Source of the DNA: Deltaproteobacteria bacterium
GTDB taxonomy: Bacteria; Desulfobacterota; DSM-4660; Desulfatiglandales; Desulfatiglandaceae
NCBI GenBank assembly: GCA_019307815.1
Contig: JAFDIV010000029.1
Span: 1-64,000 of the forward strand
Direction of reading: 5' to 3'
DNA: 64,000 bases
Positions 24,196 to 32,585 of the stretch are shown here, piece after piece. Position 1 is the first letter of the stretch. Every line of letters begins with the position of its first letter. Under the pieces are notes generated by a model, which saw only the letters and a program-made list of their open reading frames with translations, made no database searches and was not told the origin of the DNA. The translations under genes and the position numbers were made by a program.

Positions 24196-26625
24196 ATGAA
24201 AAGAAAGGACCGCAAAATTGTTCGTACTACTACCTGGTCAGCAGGGCCGGGCTGTCATGGGGGATGCGGAGTTCTGGCCCACGTGGAGGACGGAAAGCTT
24301 GTCAGGATCGAGGGTGATCCGCACCACCCCTGGAACCAGGGAAGGCTCTGTGCCAGGGCCCTGGCCATGACTCAATACATCGAGCATCCCAAGCGCCTTC
24401 GGCGGCCGCTCAAGCGTGTGGGAGAGCGGGGCCAGGACCAGTGGCAGGAGATCTCCTGGGAAGAGGCCTTTGATATTATTGAGAAGAGGATGAAAGAGAT
24501 ACGGCGGGAGCATGGTCCTGAGAGCGTGGTCTTTTCAATGGGAACAGGTAGGGACATCGGACCTTGGATATGCCTTTTGGCCTATGCCTATGGGAGTCCC
24601 AACGTGATGTTCGCCCTGAGCGGCAATGCCTGTTACAGCCCCAGGATTGCAGCCTTGGATACCTTTCAGGGGGATTACTGCGTATTCGATGCAGGGCAAT
24701 GGTTTCCTGATCGCTATGAGGACCCTCGGTTCAAGGTGCCAGAGTGCATGATCGTTTGGGGATACAATATCCCTGCCACCTGCCCGGATAACCTTTTCGG
24801 CCACTGGATCATAGACCTTATGAAACGGGGTACCAAGATCATCTCCGTGGACCCGAGACTGTCCTGGTTTGCCTCCAGGGCCAAGTACTGGCTCCAGTTG
24901 AGGCCAGGCACTGATGCGGCCCTTGCTATGGGCATGCTGAAGGTTATCCTGGACGAGGCTCTGTTTGACCGCGAATTCCTTGAAAAATGGACCAATGGCG
25001 CACATCTGTTAAGGGAGGATACGGGGAGACTTCTGAGGGAAAGGGATCTCCGGCCAGGCGGAAGGGATGAGAACTTTGTGGCCTGGGATGAAAAGGGGGC
25101 CGGGCCTGTTGTGTGGGACACAAAGGAGCTGCGCTATGATGTGCAAGACCCTATGCCTGCACTTTCAGGGAGATGGGAGGTATTCCTAGCAGATGGCCGA
25201 AAGGTCTCATGCCACACGGTCTGGGATGCATTTCGGGCTGAGGTGGATAAATACCCCCTCCATGAAGTGGAGAAAATCACCAAGGTGCCGGCTGAGTTGA
25301 TCGCTAAAGCGGCCCGGTTTTACGCAAAGAGCAAACCCGCATCCATCCAATGGGGGGTTCCCATTGACATGACCCCTGGGATTACCCCCCTCTGCCATGC
25401 CATTGCCTCTTTATGGGCCCTTACAGGAAATTTGGATGTGCCTGGTGGAAACGTGATCGCCCGATTTGCATTCGATGCCGTGGCCTATGCCCTTCCAGGG
25501 GCCGAAGGCGTCATACGCCTAAAGAACAGAGAACAGGACAGGCCAAGGATTGGGGCTGACCGTTACGGTCCTTTCAACCGATTCATCTGGCGGACACAGA
25601 CGGATCTAACCCTTGAGCAGATTTTCACTGGCAAGCCCTATCCAATAAAAGGGCTCTGGTTTCAGGCCTGCAATCCTCTAGGAGGAATTGGCCTTGACCC
25701 CAAACAGTGGCGGGATGCCCTGAAAAGGGTGGATTTCATTGTGGTGGTGGATCTGTTCATGACTCCCACGGCCCAGTATGCAGACGTGGTCCTCCCTGCA
25801 GCCACCTTCCTGGAAAAGGATGGGGTCCGCACCTGGTGGATACCCCTTCAGAGCATCAACAGGGCCGTGAAGGTGGAGGACTGCCGGCCTGATGTGGAAA
25901 TCAACTTTGAATTGGCTCGGCGGTTCGATCCTGATTTCAGATGGAGGGATATCTATGAACTCTTTGACGACATTATCCGTCCTTCCGGCATGAGCTTCCG
26001 GGAACTCCAGGAAAAGGGATGGGCCTTTCCGCCTGAGGGGCACCCGAGCCACCCCTATAGACGGCATGAAAAGGGGCTGCTCCGGCCTGACCGAAAACCC
26101 GGCTTTCAGACCCCCAGTGGAAAGTTTGAGCTCTACTCCAGCATCAGGGAGGAGTGGGGCCTTGAACCCCTTCCCCATCATGAGGAACCTCCCTTCACGC
26201 CAGTGAGCCGCCCAGATCTGGCCAAGGACTATCCCCTGATTCTGTCCACTGGAAGGCGCTCTCCTGCCTTTTTTCACTCAGAGCACCGGATGATTCCATG
26301 GCTCAGGGCCATTGATCCAGACCCCGTGGTGGAAATACACCCGGATACGGCCTCAGAGCATGGGATCGGAAACGGCCAGTGGGTGTGGGTGGAGAATTGG
26401 CAGGGGCGGGCCAAATTAAAGGCCAAGGTAAGCCCCATTGTGCCCCGGTGGATGGTCATGGCGGCGCACGGGTGGTGGTTTCCAGAGAAGGAAGGGGCAG
26501 AGCCGGAACTTTACGGCGTGTGGGAGAGCAACATCAACCTCCTGCTTCCCATGGGCGCCCAGGGAAAGGACGGCCTTGGGGCACCGATTAAACATTCAAT
26601 GTGCAGGATATATAAGGCGGAATAG
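24196..26625 (+). CDS. Second molybdopterin oxidoreductase, with a three-cysteine Fe-S motif
   Basis: 809 residues. The N-terminal motif reads TTTWSAGPGCHGGCG with C20, C24 and C52; the position of the first Cys in the neighbouring paralogue (C26) is Gly here. The metal ligand is probably C146 (LSGNACYSPRIAAL). Other cofactor segments: VWGYNIPATCPDN, VDPRLSWFASRAKYWLQLRP, TPTAQYADVVLPAATFLEKD, STGRRSPAFFHSEHRMIPWL, HGWWFPEKEG. It carries an insertion (about residues 290-350) absent from the first paralogue. Cytoplasmic. The two enzymes are distant relatives (similar layout, many differences), so they probably act on different substrates or steps. GGAGGGGTAA precedes ATG 24196. Confidence 0.9.
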   Translation: MKRKDRKIVRTTTWSAGPGCHGGCGVLAHVEDGKLVRIEGDPHHPWNQGRLCARALAMTQYIEHPKRLRRPLKRVGERGQDQWQEISWEEAFDIIEKRMKEIRREHGPESVVFSMGTGRDIGPWICLLAYAYGSPNVMFALSGNACYSPRIAALDTFQGDYCVFDAGQWFPDRYEDPRFKVPECMIVWGYNIPATCPDNLFGHWIIDLMKRGTKIISVDPRLSWFASRAKYWLQLRPGTDAALAMGMLKVILDEALFDREFLEKWTNGAHLLREDTGRLLRERDLRPGGRDENFVAWDEKGAGPVVWDTKELRYDVQDPMPALSGRWEVFLADGRKVSCHTVWDAFRAEVDKYPLHEVEKITKVPAELIAKAARFYAKSKPASIQWGVPIDMTPGITPLCHAIASLWALTGNLDVPGGNVIARFAFDAVAYALPGAEGVIRLKNREQDRPRIGADRYGPFNRFIWRTQTDLTLEQIFTGKPYPIKGLWFQACNPLGGIGLDPKQWRDALKRVDFIVVVDLFMTPTAQYADVVLPAATFLEKDGVRTWWIPLQSINRAVKVEDCRPDVEINFELARRFDPDFRWRDIYELFDDIIRPSGMSFRELQEKGWAFPPEGHPSHPYRRHEKGLLRPDRKPGFQTPSGKFELYSSIREEWGLEPLPHHEEPPFTPVSRPDLAKDYPLILSTGRRSPAFFHSEHRMIPWLRAIDPDPVVEIHPDTASEHGIGNGQWVWVENWQGRAKLKAKVSPIVPRWMVMAAHGWWFPEKEGAEPELYGVWESNINLLLPMGAQGKDGLGAPIKHSMCRIYKAE

Positions 26626-26641
26626 AGACAGGGAGAATGTC

Positions 26642-26983
26642 ATGGCCGAAAGACCCCAATACGGATTGCTGATAGATTATGAGTATTGTACGGGCTGTCA
26701 CACATGTGTTGTGGCATGCTCCCAGGAATATAACTGGGAGGCGGGAATGTCCGGGATAAGGGTCCTAGAGGTGGTTGAAAACCTTCCTAATGACAAGGCA
26801 TACCTCGCCTTCCTCCCCTTCCCCACGGAACTCTGCATCCTTTGTAGACCCAGGACCAAAAAGGGCCTGGAGCCTGCCTGTGTAAAACACTGCATGGCCT
26901 CATGCATAAAGTACGGAACAATTGAGGATCTGTCAGAAGAAATGAAAGGCAAGGCCAGGATGGTCCTCTGGAAACCAAGGTAG
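26642..26983 (+). CDS. Small dicluster ferredoxin subunit
   Basis: About 113 residues from ATG 26642. Motifs YCTGCHTCVVACSQEYNW and ELCILCRPRTKKGLEPACVK followed by HCMASCIKYG suggest two 4Fe-4S clusters. It starts 17 bp after the second molybdoenzyme and is its likely electron-transfer partner. Short proteins of this kind accompany molybdoenzymes in aromatic-degrading anaerobes. AGGGAGAATGTC lies upstream of the start. Confidence 0.88.
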   Translation: MAERPQYGLLIDYEYCTGCHTCVVACSQEYNWEAGMSGIRVLEVVENLPNDKAYLAFLPFPTELCILCRPRTKKGLEPACVKHCMASCIKYGTIEDLSEEMKGKARMVLWKPR

Positions 26984-26992
26984 GCGATGGCA

Positions 26993-27517
26993 TCAGCAAC
27001 TTATGTTACAGTGATCGCATAGGCTGCTTTGATTGGGTGGAAGAGAACATTGTGTGGAAAGCTGGGAGATCTCCGATGCCCTTTTGAGCACCCTGACAAT
27101 CACCGGTTCAGCCGCACTGGAGATACGTCTAAATGTAACGGCTGCAATCCCCATTCCAGCCAGCAATGGGAGTGCCGCAATAAGAGTTCCTATGGCCAAG
27201 CGAGTAGAAAAGCCCATAGTAAGAAAATATGCTGGCACAACCCCCATGAGTCCCCCCAGCAATGGGGTACCGATCAATACCATGGCGTTCCTTAGGAGGG
27301 CTGTAGAATCTCTCCTTACCAAGACCCAGTCACCCACCTGTGCCCCTACAGCATTTAGTGCATCAATGGTTACTTGGGACCCTTGGGCCAGGCAATGGCA
27401 TACCCGGCAGTTAATATCTTCCGAGGCCCCAGGTATTCCCTCTGCTGAAGGCCGGATGAGGACTTCAGCCTTACCCGCTTCCTTTTGGGATGCCACAATA
27501 CCCTCATAGTCGGCCAT
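26993..27517 (-). CDS. RseC/SoxR-reducing-system-like membrane protein
   Basis: 174 residues. N-terminal cytoplasmic part with cysteines INCRVCHCLAQGSQV, followed by VGAQVGDWVLVRRDSTALLR, then two membrane helices (MVLIGTPLLGGLMGVVPAYF and AIGTLIAALPLLAGMGIAAV). This is the RseC family, which sits with Rnf complexes or SoxR reduction in other bacteria. No rnf genes are in the window. The C-terminus adds an unusual Cys-rich tail (QCSLPPNQSSLCDHCNISC). Its start overlaps the end of the following hypothetical gene by 14 bp. Confidence 0.85.
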   Translation of the reverse strand: MADYEGIVASQKEAGKAEVLIRPSAEGIPGASEDINCRVCHCLAQGSQVTIDALNAVGAQVGDWVLVRRDSTALLRNAMVLIGTPLLGGLMGVVPAYFLTMGFSTRLAIGTLIAALPLLAGMGIAAVTFRRISSAAEPVIVRVLKRASEISQLSTQCSLPPNQSSLCDHCNISC

Positions 27518-27830
27518 TTTTCGCTCCTTCTAGTTGTTCTTTAACAAGGGAGAGGAAGGCCTCTGGAGATCCACGATCCTCTTTAAACCGCTTTGCATCA
27601 GAGAGGTGTTTTCCTCCTCTTATTTCCACGTACGTACTGCAAAGCCTGCCATTGACATAGTCCATCTGAAGTCCCTGCTCCCCGATGAAGGCTTTGAAAT
27701 CCACGCCGTGGGCAGGGATGTCAAATGGCTGCACGAACCAGGGCGGGATTGTTTCTGCCAGTTCATAAGAAAGTCGGGCAATTTCCTCGAGAACCCTCTC
27801 TGCAGCAATGGGGGCCGGGTATGATTTCAA
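27504..27830 (-). CDS. Hypothetical protein, co-transcribed with the RseC-like gene
   Basis: 108 residues from TTG 27830 with GAGGA upstream. Sequence: AAERVLEEIARLSYELAETI, FVQPFDIPAHGVDFKAFIGE, MDYVNGRLCSTYVEIRGGKH, AKRFKEDRGSPEAFLSLVKE. I do not recognise a family. Soluble, mixed alpha/beta, no signal or membrane segment. Overlap with the RseC-like gene and good codon-like composition argue that it is real. Confidence 0.65.
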   Translation of the reverse strand: MKSYPAPIAAERVLEEIARLSYELAETIPPWFVQPFDIPAHGVDFKAFIGEQGLQMDYVNGRLCSTYVEIRGGKHLSDAKRFKEDRGSPEAFLSLVKEQLEGAKNGRL

Positions 27831-27963
27831 TAATGTCCTCTGTGAGTCTTCTAAATTTCATAGCACATCACATATCACCATTGTCCAACGGCTAAGGTTT
27901 CCAATTAAGCAGGGGAACAAGATATCCACGAAGCGACTGATGATAAAAGGGTTTTTACAGTTC

Positions 27964-29076
27964 TTATGGTTTACAACTGATATGGCATAGTCCTGTGGGC
28001 GTTTCCACAGCATAGGGGAAGTGCTTCCTTTTCAACCAGAGGGCCACATTTACAAGGGAGATGAGTACCGGTACCTCCACGAGGGGGCCTATCACCGCTG
28101 CAAAGGCCTGACCCGAATCAATTCCGAAAACGGCTACTGCCACCGCGATGGCCAATTCAAAGTTATTGGACGCAGCCGTGAAGCTCAGCGTAGTGGATTG
28201 TTCGTAGGTGGCCCCCGCCTTCATGGACAGGTAGAAGGAAGCAAAGAACATTACCACGAAGTATATGCAAAGGGGTATGGCTACCCTTACCACGTCCAGT
28301 GGGAGCGCCACGATGAATTCGCCCTTGAGAGAAAACATGATCAAGATGGTAAAAAGCAGCGCAATTAGCGTAATGGGACTTATCTTAGGAATAAACCTTT
28401 TCTCGTACCACTGACGACCCTTGGTCTTAAGCCCGATGAGTCGAGAAAGGACTCCGGCAATGAACGGGATACCCAGGTAAATGAATACGCTCTCGGCGAT
28501 TTGCCCTATGGAGATGTCCACCACAGCCCCCTTCAGGCCGATCCATTGGGGCAGCACCGTAATAAAAATATAAGCATATATGGAATAGAATACCACCTGA
28601 AAAACGGAATTGAATGCCACCAGGCCTGCACAATACTCGGCATCACCCGTGGCAAGGTCGTTCCAGACGATCACCATGGCTATGCAGCGGGCCAGTCCTA
28701 TCATGATGAGCCCTACCATGTATTCGTGATGGCCTGACAAGAAGGCGATGGCCAGGAGGAACATCAGGATGGGGCCGATCACCCAATTCTGAATAAGTGA
28801 GAGTGCCAAGACCTTGAAGTCGCGAAACACGTATCCCATGTGTTCGTATCTCACTTTGGCTAAAGGAGGATACATCATGAGGATAAGACCAATGGCAATG
28901 GGAATATTGGTGGTCCCCACTTGGAAATAATTGATGACCTGTTTCACTCCGGGGAAAAGGTATCCCCAACTTACTCCAACAAACATGGCCAGGAAGATCC
29001 ACAGCGTCAAGAATCGATCGAGAAATGATAGACGCTTAACAGCAACAGATTCGGCTTCGGTGTCACCTTTTACCAT
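27964..29076 (-). CDS. acr3: ACR3-type arsenite efflux permease
   Basis: 370 residues, ten membrane segments. Family motifs: [76 protein letters not shown] (the conserved Cys) and [20 protein letters not shown] (conserved Glu). ACR3 exports arsenite with the proton gradient. It lies seven bases after its ArsR regulator, forming a two-gene arsenic resistance operon. No arsenate reductase (arsC) is next to it, consistent with an anaerobe that meets arsenite directly. Confidence 0.96.
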   Translation of the reverse strand: MVKGDTEAESVAVKRLSFLDRFLTLWIFLAMFVGVSWGYLFPGVKQVINYFQVGTTNIPIAIGLILMMYPPLAKVRYEHMGYVFRDFKVLALSLIQNWVIGPILMFLLAIAFLSGHHEYMVGLIMIGLARCIAMVIVWNDLATGDAEYCAGLVAFNSVFQVVFYSIYAYIFITVLPQWIGLKGAVVDISIGQIAESVFIYLGIPFIAGVLSRLIGLKTKGRQWYEKRFIPKISPITLIALLFTILIMFSLKGEFIVALPLDVVRVAIPLCIYFVVMFFASFYLSMKAGATYEQSTTLSFTAASNNFELAIAVAVAVFGIDSGQAFAAVIGPLVEVPVLISLVNVALWLKRKHFPYAVETPTGLCHISCKP

Positions 29077-29083
29077 CTTCCTT

Positions 29084-29473
29084 CTACCTCCTTCTTTTCC
29101 TTTTCCGGGCTGTAGCGTTTTTTATGGATGTACACTTGTGCAAGAGCCACTGGTAGTAATCCAGTATTCCGTCCACAAGGCAGTAACATACTCTGGGGCC
29201 GTGAATCTCCCCCTGAAGCCAGCCCGTGTCCTTGAGCACCTTCAGGTGCTGTGAAACGGTGGATTGTGCCAGGGGAAGAGCATCCACAATATCGCCACAA
29301 AAGCACTTATTTTCCGGTGGCCTGCCTGCGAGCATGGTTATAATCTTAACCCTTACGGGATGGGCCAGGCCCTTGGAAAGTCTTCCCAGCTCTTGCTGGG
29401 CCGTTTCAAGAGTCATATCCTCGGGTAATGCTACGGCCAGGTTACACTTTTCATTGTCTTTTTCTCTTTTCAT
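29084..29473 (-). CDS. arsR: ArsR-family metalloregulator of the acr3 operon
   Basis: 129 residues. Winged helix [60 protein letters not shown]. Cysteines in NKCFCGDIV and RVCYCLV could bind As(III), although the classical ELCVCDL site is altered. CAGGAGACTGGCCCC precedes ATG 29473. It should repress the operon until arsenite binds. Confidence 0.93.
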   Translation of the reverse strand: MKREKDNEKCNLAVALPEDMTLETAQQELGRLSKGLAHPVRVKIITMLAGRPPENKCFCGDIVDALPLAQSTVSQHLKVLKDTGWLQGEIHGPRVCYCLVDGILDYYQWLLHKCTSIKNATARKRKRRR

Positions 29474-29922
29474 GGGGCCAGTCTCCTGTATTTCAATTCA
29501 GATACCCTCAGAGCAGAAAAGAGCTTTGTAGTTTAATCGGCTATCGACGATATACGATAACAGGCAATATTCAATATGTCAAATCTTAGTATCTTTTGGA
29601 TGCTCCCATATTCTTCTTGGATGAGAGAAACTTTTTTTGATATACTATACTAGTTTTGTAGACATTATACGGAAGTACCCTCGGAAGGGCTGGCTATGAC
29701 GATTTTCCAAACCCAGGATCTCTTGATCCAATGCAGACCTTATAAATCTAAGGATGATCCTTGGAGGCACGGCTAAGGTTCATATTACCTGCGCCCGGTA
29801 GGCAGTAAGCTCGCTGCCGGTCGCTCCACTACTCTATCCCTTTGATCATAGACTCAGCCACTGGACAGGGATAATGCCTCGATCTTCTCTAAAGAAAAAG
29901 AGGCGAAACATAGGAGGTTCCC
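29474..29922. other. Intergenic region between arsR and the kinase-like gene
   Basis: About 450 bp without a convincing gene. It must hold the divergent promoters. TATACTATACTAG (near 29641-29653) could be a -10 region for the rightward gene. A short GC-rich patch at 29788-29826 (GCGCCCGGTAGGCAGTAAGC and following) resembles part of the dispersed repeat seen elsewhere, but the match is too weak to call. Confidence 0.4.
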
Positions 29923-30717
29923 ATGCCCATCATCATTATTTCTAGGGGTAGCCTTACGCACGGGGCCGAAATTGCGGAGGCCTTGGCAGAAAAGCTGAAC
30001 TTCCGATGTTTTTCTAGGGAAATTCTGCTTGAGGCCTCTGATCAATTTGATGAGCCCGAGATCATGCTTCAGAGGGCCATAGAGAATGAGCCTTCTTTTT
30101 TTGATCGCTTATCTAAGCGGAAAGAGAAATACCTCTGTTATATTCGGGCTGCACTACTGAAGCGCCTTCAGCAAGATAATGTGATTTACCATGGATATTC
30201 AGGCCATTTTTTCGTTAAAGATGTCCCGAACGTATTGAAAGTTCGGATTACTGCAAGCACTGAGGCGCGTGTTGAACTTATAAGAAAGCGAGAGTTAGTA
30301 TCAGAAAAAGAGGCATTGAGAATCTTAAGTCGGGTTGATACAGCGCGACGGAAATGGGGAGAATATTTTTATGGTATTGACCCTGGAGACCCAAGCCTTT
30401 TCGACATGGTACTGCGTATTGAAAACATGACCACAGGTGATGTTGTAGAGTTAATTGCCAAGGCCATACAGCTTCCATGTTTTCAATTGACAAGTGCTTC
30501 ACACAAGCGGCTAAGAGATCTGTACGCTGAGGCCCAAATAATGGCTCACATGGCCGAAGGCTTTCCCCCTATCAGACACGTTTCCGTTGATGAGGGTGAA
30601 GTCACGCTGGTTTTCGAGGCCACGATGAAAGAGAAACAGAGGATTCTGCCTTTAGTTGAAGGCATCCTCCACCGGATAGAAGGTATTCAAAATTATAGGA
30701 TTCAGCTTAAACATTAA
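29923..30717 (+). CDS. Cytidylate-kinase-like family protein with degenerate P-loop
   Basis: 264 residues; AGGAGG before ATG 29923. The start MPIIIISRGSLTHGAEIAEA, LAEKLNFRCFSREILLEASD corresponds to the cytidylate-kinase-like family whose P-loop usually reads G-S-x-S-G-G/K; here it is GSLTHGAE, so nucleotide binding may be altered. NVIYHGYSGHFFVKDVPNVL, KVRITASTEARVELIRKREL and the LID-like RVDTARRKWGEYFYGIDPGD fit the family. Residues ~200-264 add an extra domain (HVSVDEGEVTLVFEATMKEK). Function unknown; common in Desulfobacterota. Confidence 0.82.
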   Translation: MPIIIISRGSLTHGAEIAEALAEKLNFRCFSREILLEASDQFDEPEIMLQRAIENEPSFFDRLSKRKEKYLCYIRAALLKRLQQDNVIYHGYSGHFFVKDVPNVLKVRITASTEARVELIRKRELVSEKEALRILSRVDTARRKWGEYFYGIDPGDPSLFDMVLRIENMTTGDVVELIAKAIQLPCFQLTSASHKRLRDLYAEAQIMAHMAEGFPPIRHVSVDEGEVTLVFEATMKEKQRILPLVEGILHRIEGIQNYRIQLKH

Positions 30718-30816
30718 AAGCTCTACGTCCAGGCAGTGGCATGCCCATTATGGCTATATCACATAACAGATCCCTTTTCTCCGCAATGAATCGGGTTGAC
30801 AGGGATGTAATGTGGA

Positions 30817-31098
30817 TCAACACCCACAGTTAACAATGTGGGGGCCCACCAGCTTCCACTTTCGTATTTCCTTGTTGAGTTTCTTGCGGTTTTCCCACAC
30901 ATGGCGGGCGAGGTGATCAGAGATCTGTTCAGGGCGCAACACTTTTCCCATAAAGGTGATCGTCCCGTCGGGATGCACAAACAGACTGCCCCTGTATGGA
31001 TTGAAGGAGATATCTCCGGTATTGAGGAAAGAAAGGATTGCAGCGGACAGCCTTTTGGCATCCTCCATGCTTTGTATTTCCCGAAGCTCAGTAGTCAT
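30817..31098 (-). CDS. Hypothetical protein
   Basis: 93 residues: ELREIQSMEDAKRLSAAILS, FLNTGDISFNPYRGSLFVHP, DGTITFMGKVLRPEQISDHL, RHVWENRKKLNKEIRKWKLV. A strong AGGAGG precedes ATG 31098. Soluble, basic C-terminus, C-terminal NCGC. I do not recognise the family. Divergent from the MOSC gene, with a 17-bp palindrome between them. Confidence 0.65.
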   Translation of the reverse strand: MTTELREIQSMEDAKRLSAAILSFLNTGDISFNPYRGSLFVHPDGTITFMGKVLRPEQISDHLARHVWENRKKLNKEIRKWKLVGPHIVNCGC

Positions 31099-31159
31099 GA
31101 GAGTATCTACCTCCTTTGTTTGACCTCCCAGGAGTTTTTGAAAAAGTTGTTGATCATCA

Positions 31160-31176
31160 ATACCACATAGTGGTAT
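31160..31176. promoter_or_regulatory. Palindrome between divergent genes, possible operator
   Basis: ATACCAC-ATA-GTGGTAT is a perfect 7+3+7 inverted repeat. It lies 62 bp before the hypothetical gene start (31098) and 64 bp before the MOSC start (31240), placed to control both. The regulator is not identifiable. Confidence 0.45.
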
Positions 31177-31239
31177 ATATTGTCAACTCAGTTTATAAAC
31201 AGATCAGGGAGCCTTGAATCCTTTTGGGAGGACTGGAAA

Positions 31240-31683
31240 TTGAAAATCATATCCATTGCAATAAGTACAAAGAAGGGGACGCGAAAGTTTCCTGTTCGAG
31301 AGGCTACTCTCTTGGTGGATTACGGTATCAAAGGGGATGCCCATGCTGACCCCTGGCACCGGCAGGTGAGCTTTCTTGCCGCTGAGAGTATCGAGAAGAC
31401 CCGGCAAAGGGGGCTGGATGTAGGATTTGGGGATTTTGCTGAAAATATTGCTACATCCGGAATCGACTGGTCTCAGATACCTGTTGGTTCTGTGTTCCAA
31501 CTAGGTGATTCAGCAATAGTTGAGGTCACTCAAATCGGGAAAAAATGCCATGGTCGCTGTGCCATCTACCATCTTGCAGGGGATTGCATCATGCCGCGAG
31601 AAGGTGTTTTCGCCCGCGTTATCAGAGGGGGTAAGATACGCTGTGATGACCCGATCTTTCCTTATGTTTCTCCTCGTATATAG
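31240..31683 (+). CDS. MOSC-domain protein
   Basis: About 147 residues from TTG 31240 (GGGAGGACTGG upstream; TTG 31180 would add 20). MOSC motifs: KIISIAISTKKGTRKFPVRE, YGIKGDAHADPWHRQVSFLA, GDFAENIATSGIDW, VEVTQIGKKCHGRCAIYHLA (the conserved Cys) and EGVFARVIRGGKI. Short stand-alone MOSC proteins bind molybdenum cofactor or carry sulfur in its maturation. It could support the two molybdoenzymes of this window. Its end overlaps the convergent ABC permease by 22 bp. Confidence 0.92.
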   Translation: MKIISIAISTKKGTRKFPVREATLLVDYGIKGDAHADPWHRQVSFLAAESIEKTRQRGLDVGFGDFAENIATSGIDWSQIPVGSVFQLGDSAIVEVTQIGKKCHGRCAIYHLAGDCIMPREGVFARVIRGGKIRCDDPIFPYVSPRI

Positions 31684-32585
31684 GCCTCACCCAACATGGC
31701 GGGGGCGGCATGTCTGCGGGCATCTTTTCCGATCACTGCCCAAACGAGCACGATTAGCGTTATGAGATAGGGGAGCATACCCAGGATGTTAGGGGGAATA
31801 CCGAGGGGTTGCAACAAATACTGCAAAACAAAGATGCCGTCAAATAGGAATGCCCCTATATAGGCCCTCAATGGATTCCATAGTGCAAAGATGGTAAGTG
31901 CGATCACAATCCAGCCTCTCCCTACGGTCATGCCCTCTGCCCATGCCCTGCTATAAGACAATGAGAGGTGTGCACCTGCTAGGCCTGCCAGTGCTCCTCC
32001 AACCATTACCGAGACATACTGTACCACAGAGACGCTAATACCTTGGCTCTCAGAGGCCGCCGGGTTCTCACCCACTGAACGAATAACTATGCCCCACCTG
32101 GTATGTGTCAGGCCGAACCAAAATATAACCCCCATTATCAGTGCAGCATAGAGAAATGGATCCTGGTGGAAGAGCATGGGCCCAAGATAAGGAATGTTTG
32201 GAAGGAGGGGTATGCTTATATCATGAATCCTTACGGGCAGTGGTGTGCCGATGAATGATTTTCCCCACAGCCCACTCAGTCCCAGGCCGAACATTACGAG
32301 AGCAAGGCCAGAGACCACCTGATTACCCTTAAGAGTCACTGACACAAAGGCATGGATGAGGGACAGCAAGGTTCCCATCAGGACAGCCACAAGGATTCCT
32401 AGCATGATATTTCCAGTGACAAAAGTGGTGGTAAAAGCACTCACTGCTCCAACTGCCATCATGCCCTCAACACCAAGGTTGAGCACACCTGCTCTTTCCG
32501 CTACAATCTCGCCAAGGGTTCCCAGAAGCAGCGGTGTGCCGGCCACAAGGGTTCGGTGAACAACAGCTACGATCAGCCCTTCCAC
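31662..32585 (-). CDS. ABC permease 2 of a BMP-type nucleoside importer (NupQ-like)
   Basis: 307 residues, about eight membrane segments. LGTLGEIVAERAGVLNLGVE (the E-R-x-G-x-x-N-L-G-x-E-G motif of the BPD_transp_2 family), GNQVVSGLALVMFGLGLSG, RSVGENPAASESQGISV and GRGWIVIALTIFALWNPLRA. Starts with GTG that shares a base with the stop of the preceding permease. Last gene of the importer operon. Confidence 0.93.
   Translation of the reverse strand: MEGLIVAVVHRTLVAGTPLLLGTLGEIVAERAGVLNLGVEGMMAVGAVSAFTTTFVTGNIMLGILVAVLMGTLLSLIHAFVSVTLKGNQVVSGLALVMFGLGLSGLWGKSFIGTPLPVRIHDISIPLLPNIPYLGPMLFHQDPFLYAALIMGVIFWFGLTHTRWGIVIRSVGENPAASESQGISVSVVQYVSVMVGGALAGLAGAHLSLSYSRAWAEGMTVGRGWIVIALTIFALWNPLRAYIGAFLFDGIFVLQYLLQPLGIPPNILGMLPYLITLIVLVWAVIGKDARRHAAPAMLGEAYIRGET

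Noticed and set aside
30759-31061. Alternative minus-strand frame over the 93-residue hypothetical gene
   Set aside because: The frame from 31098 has a strong AGGAGG and a better amino-acid pattern.
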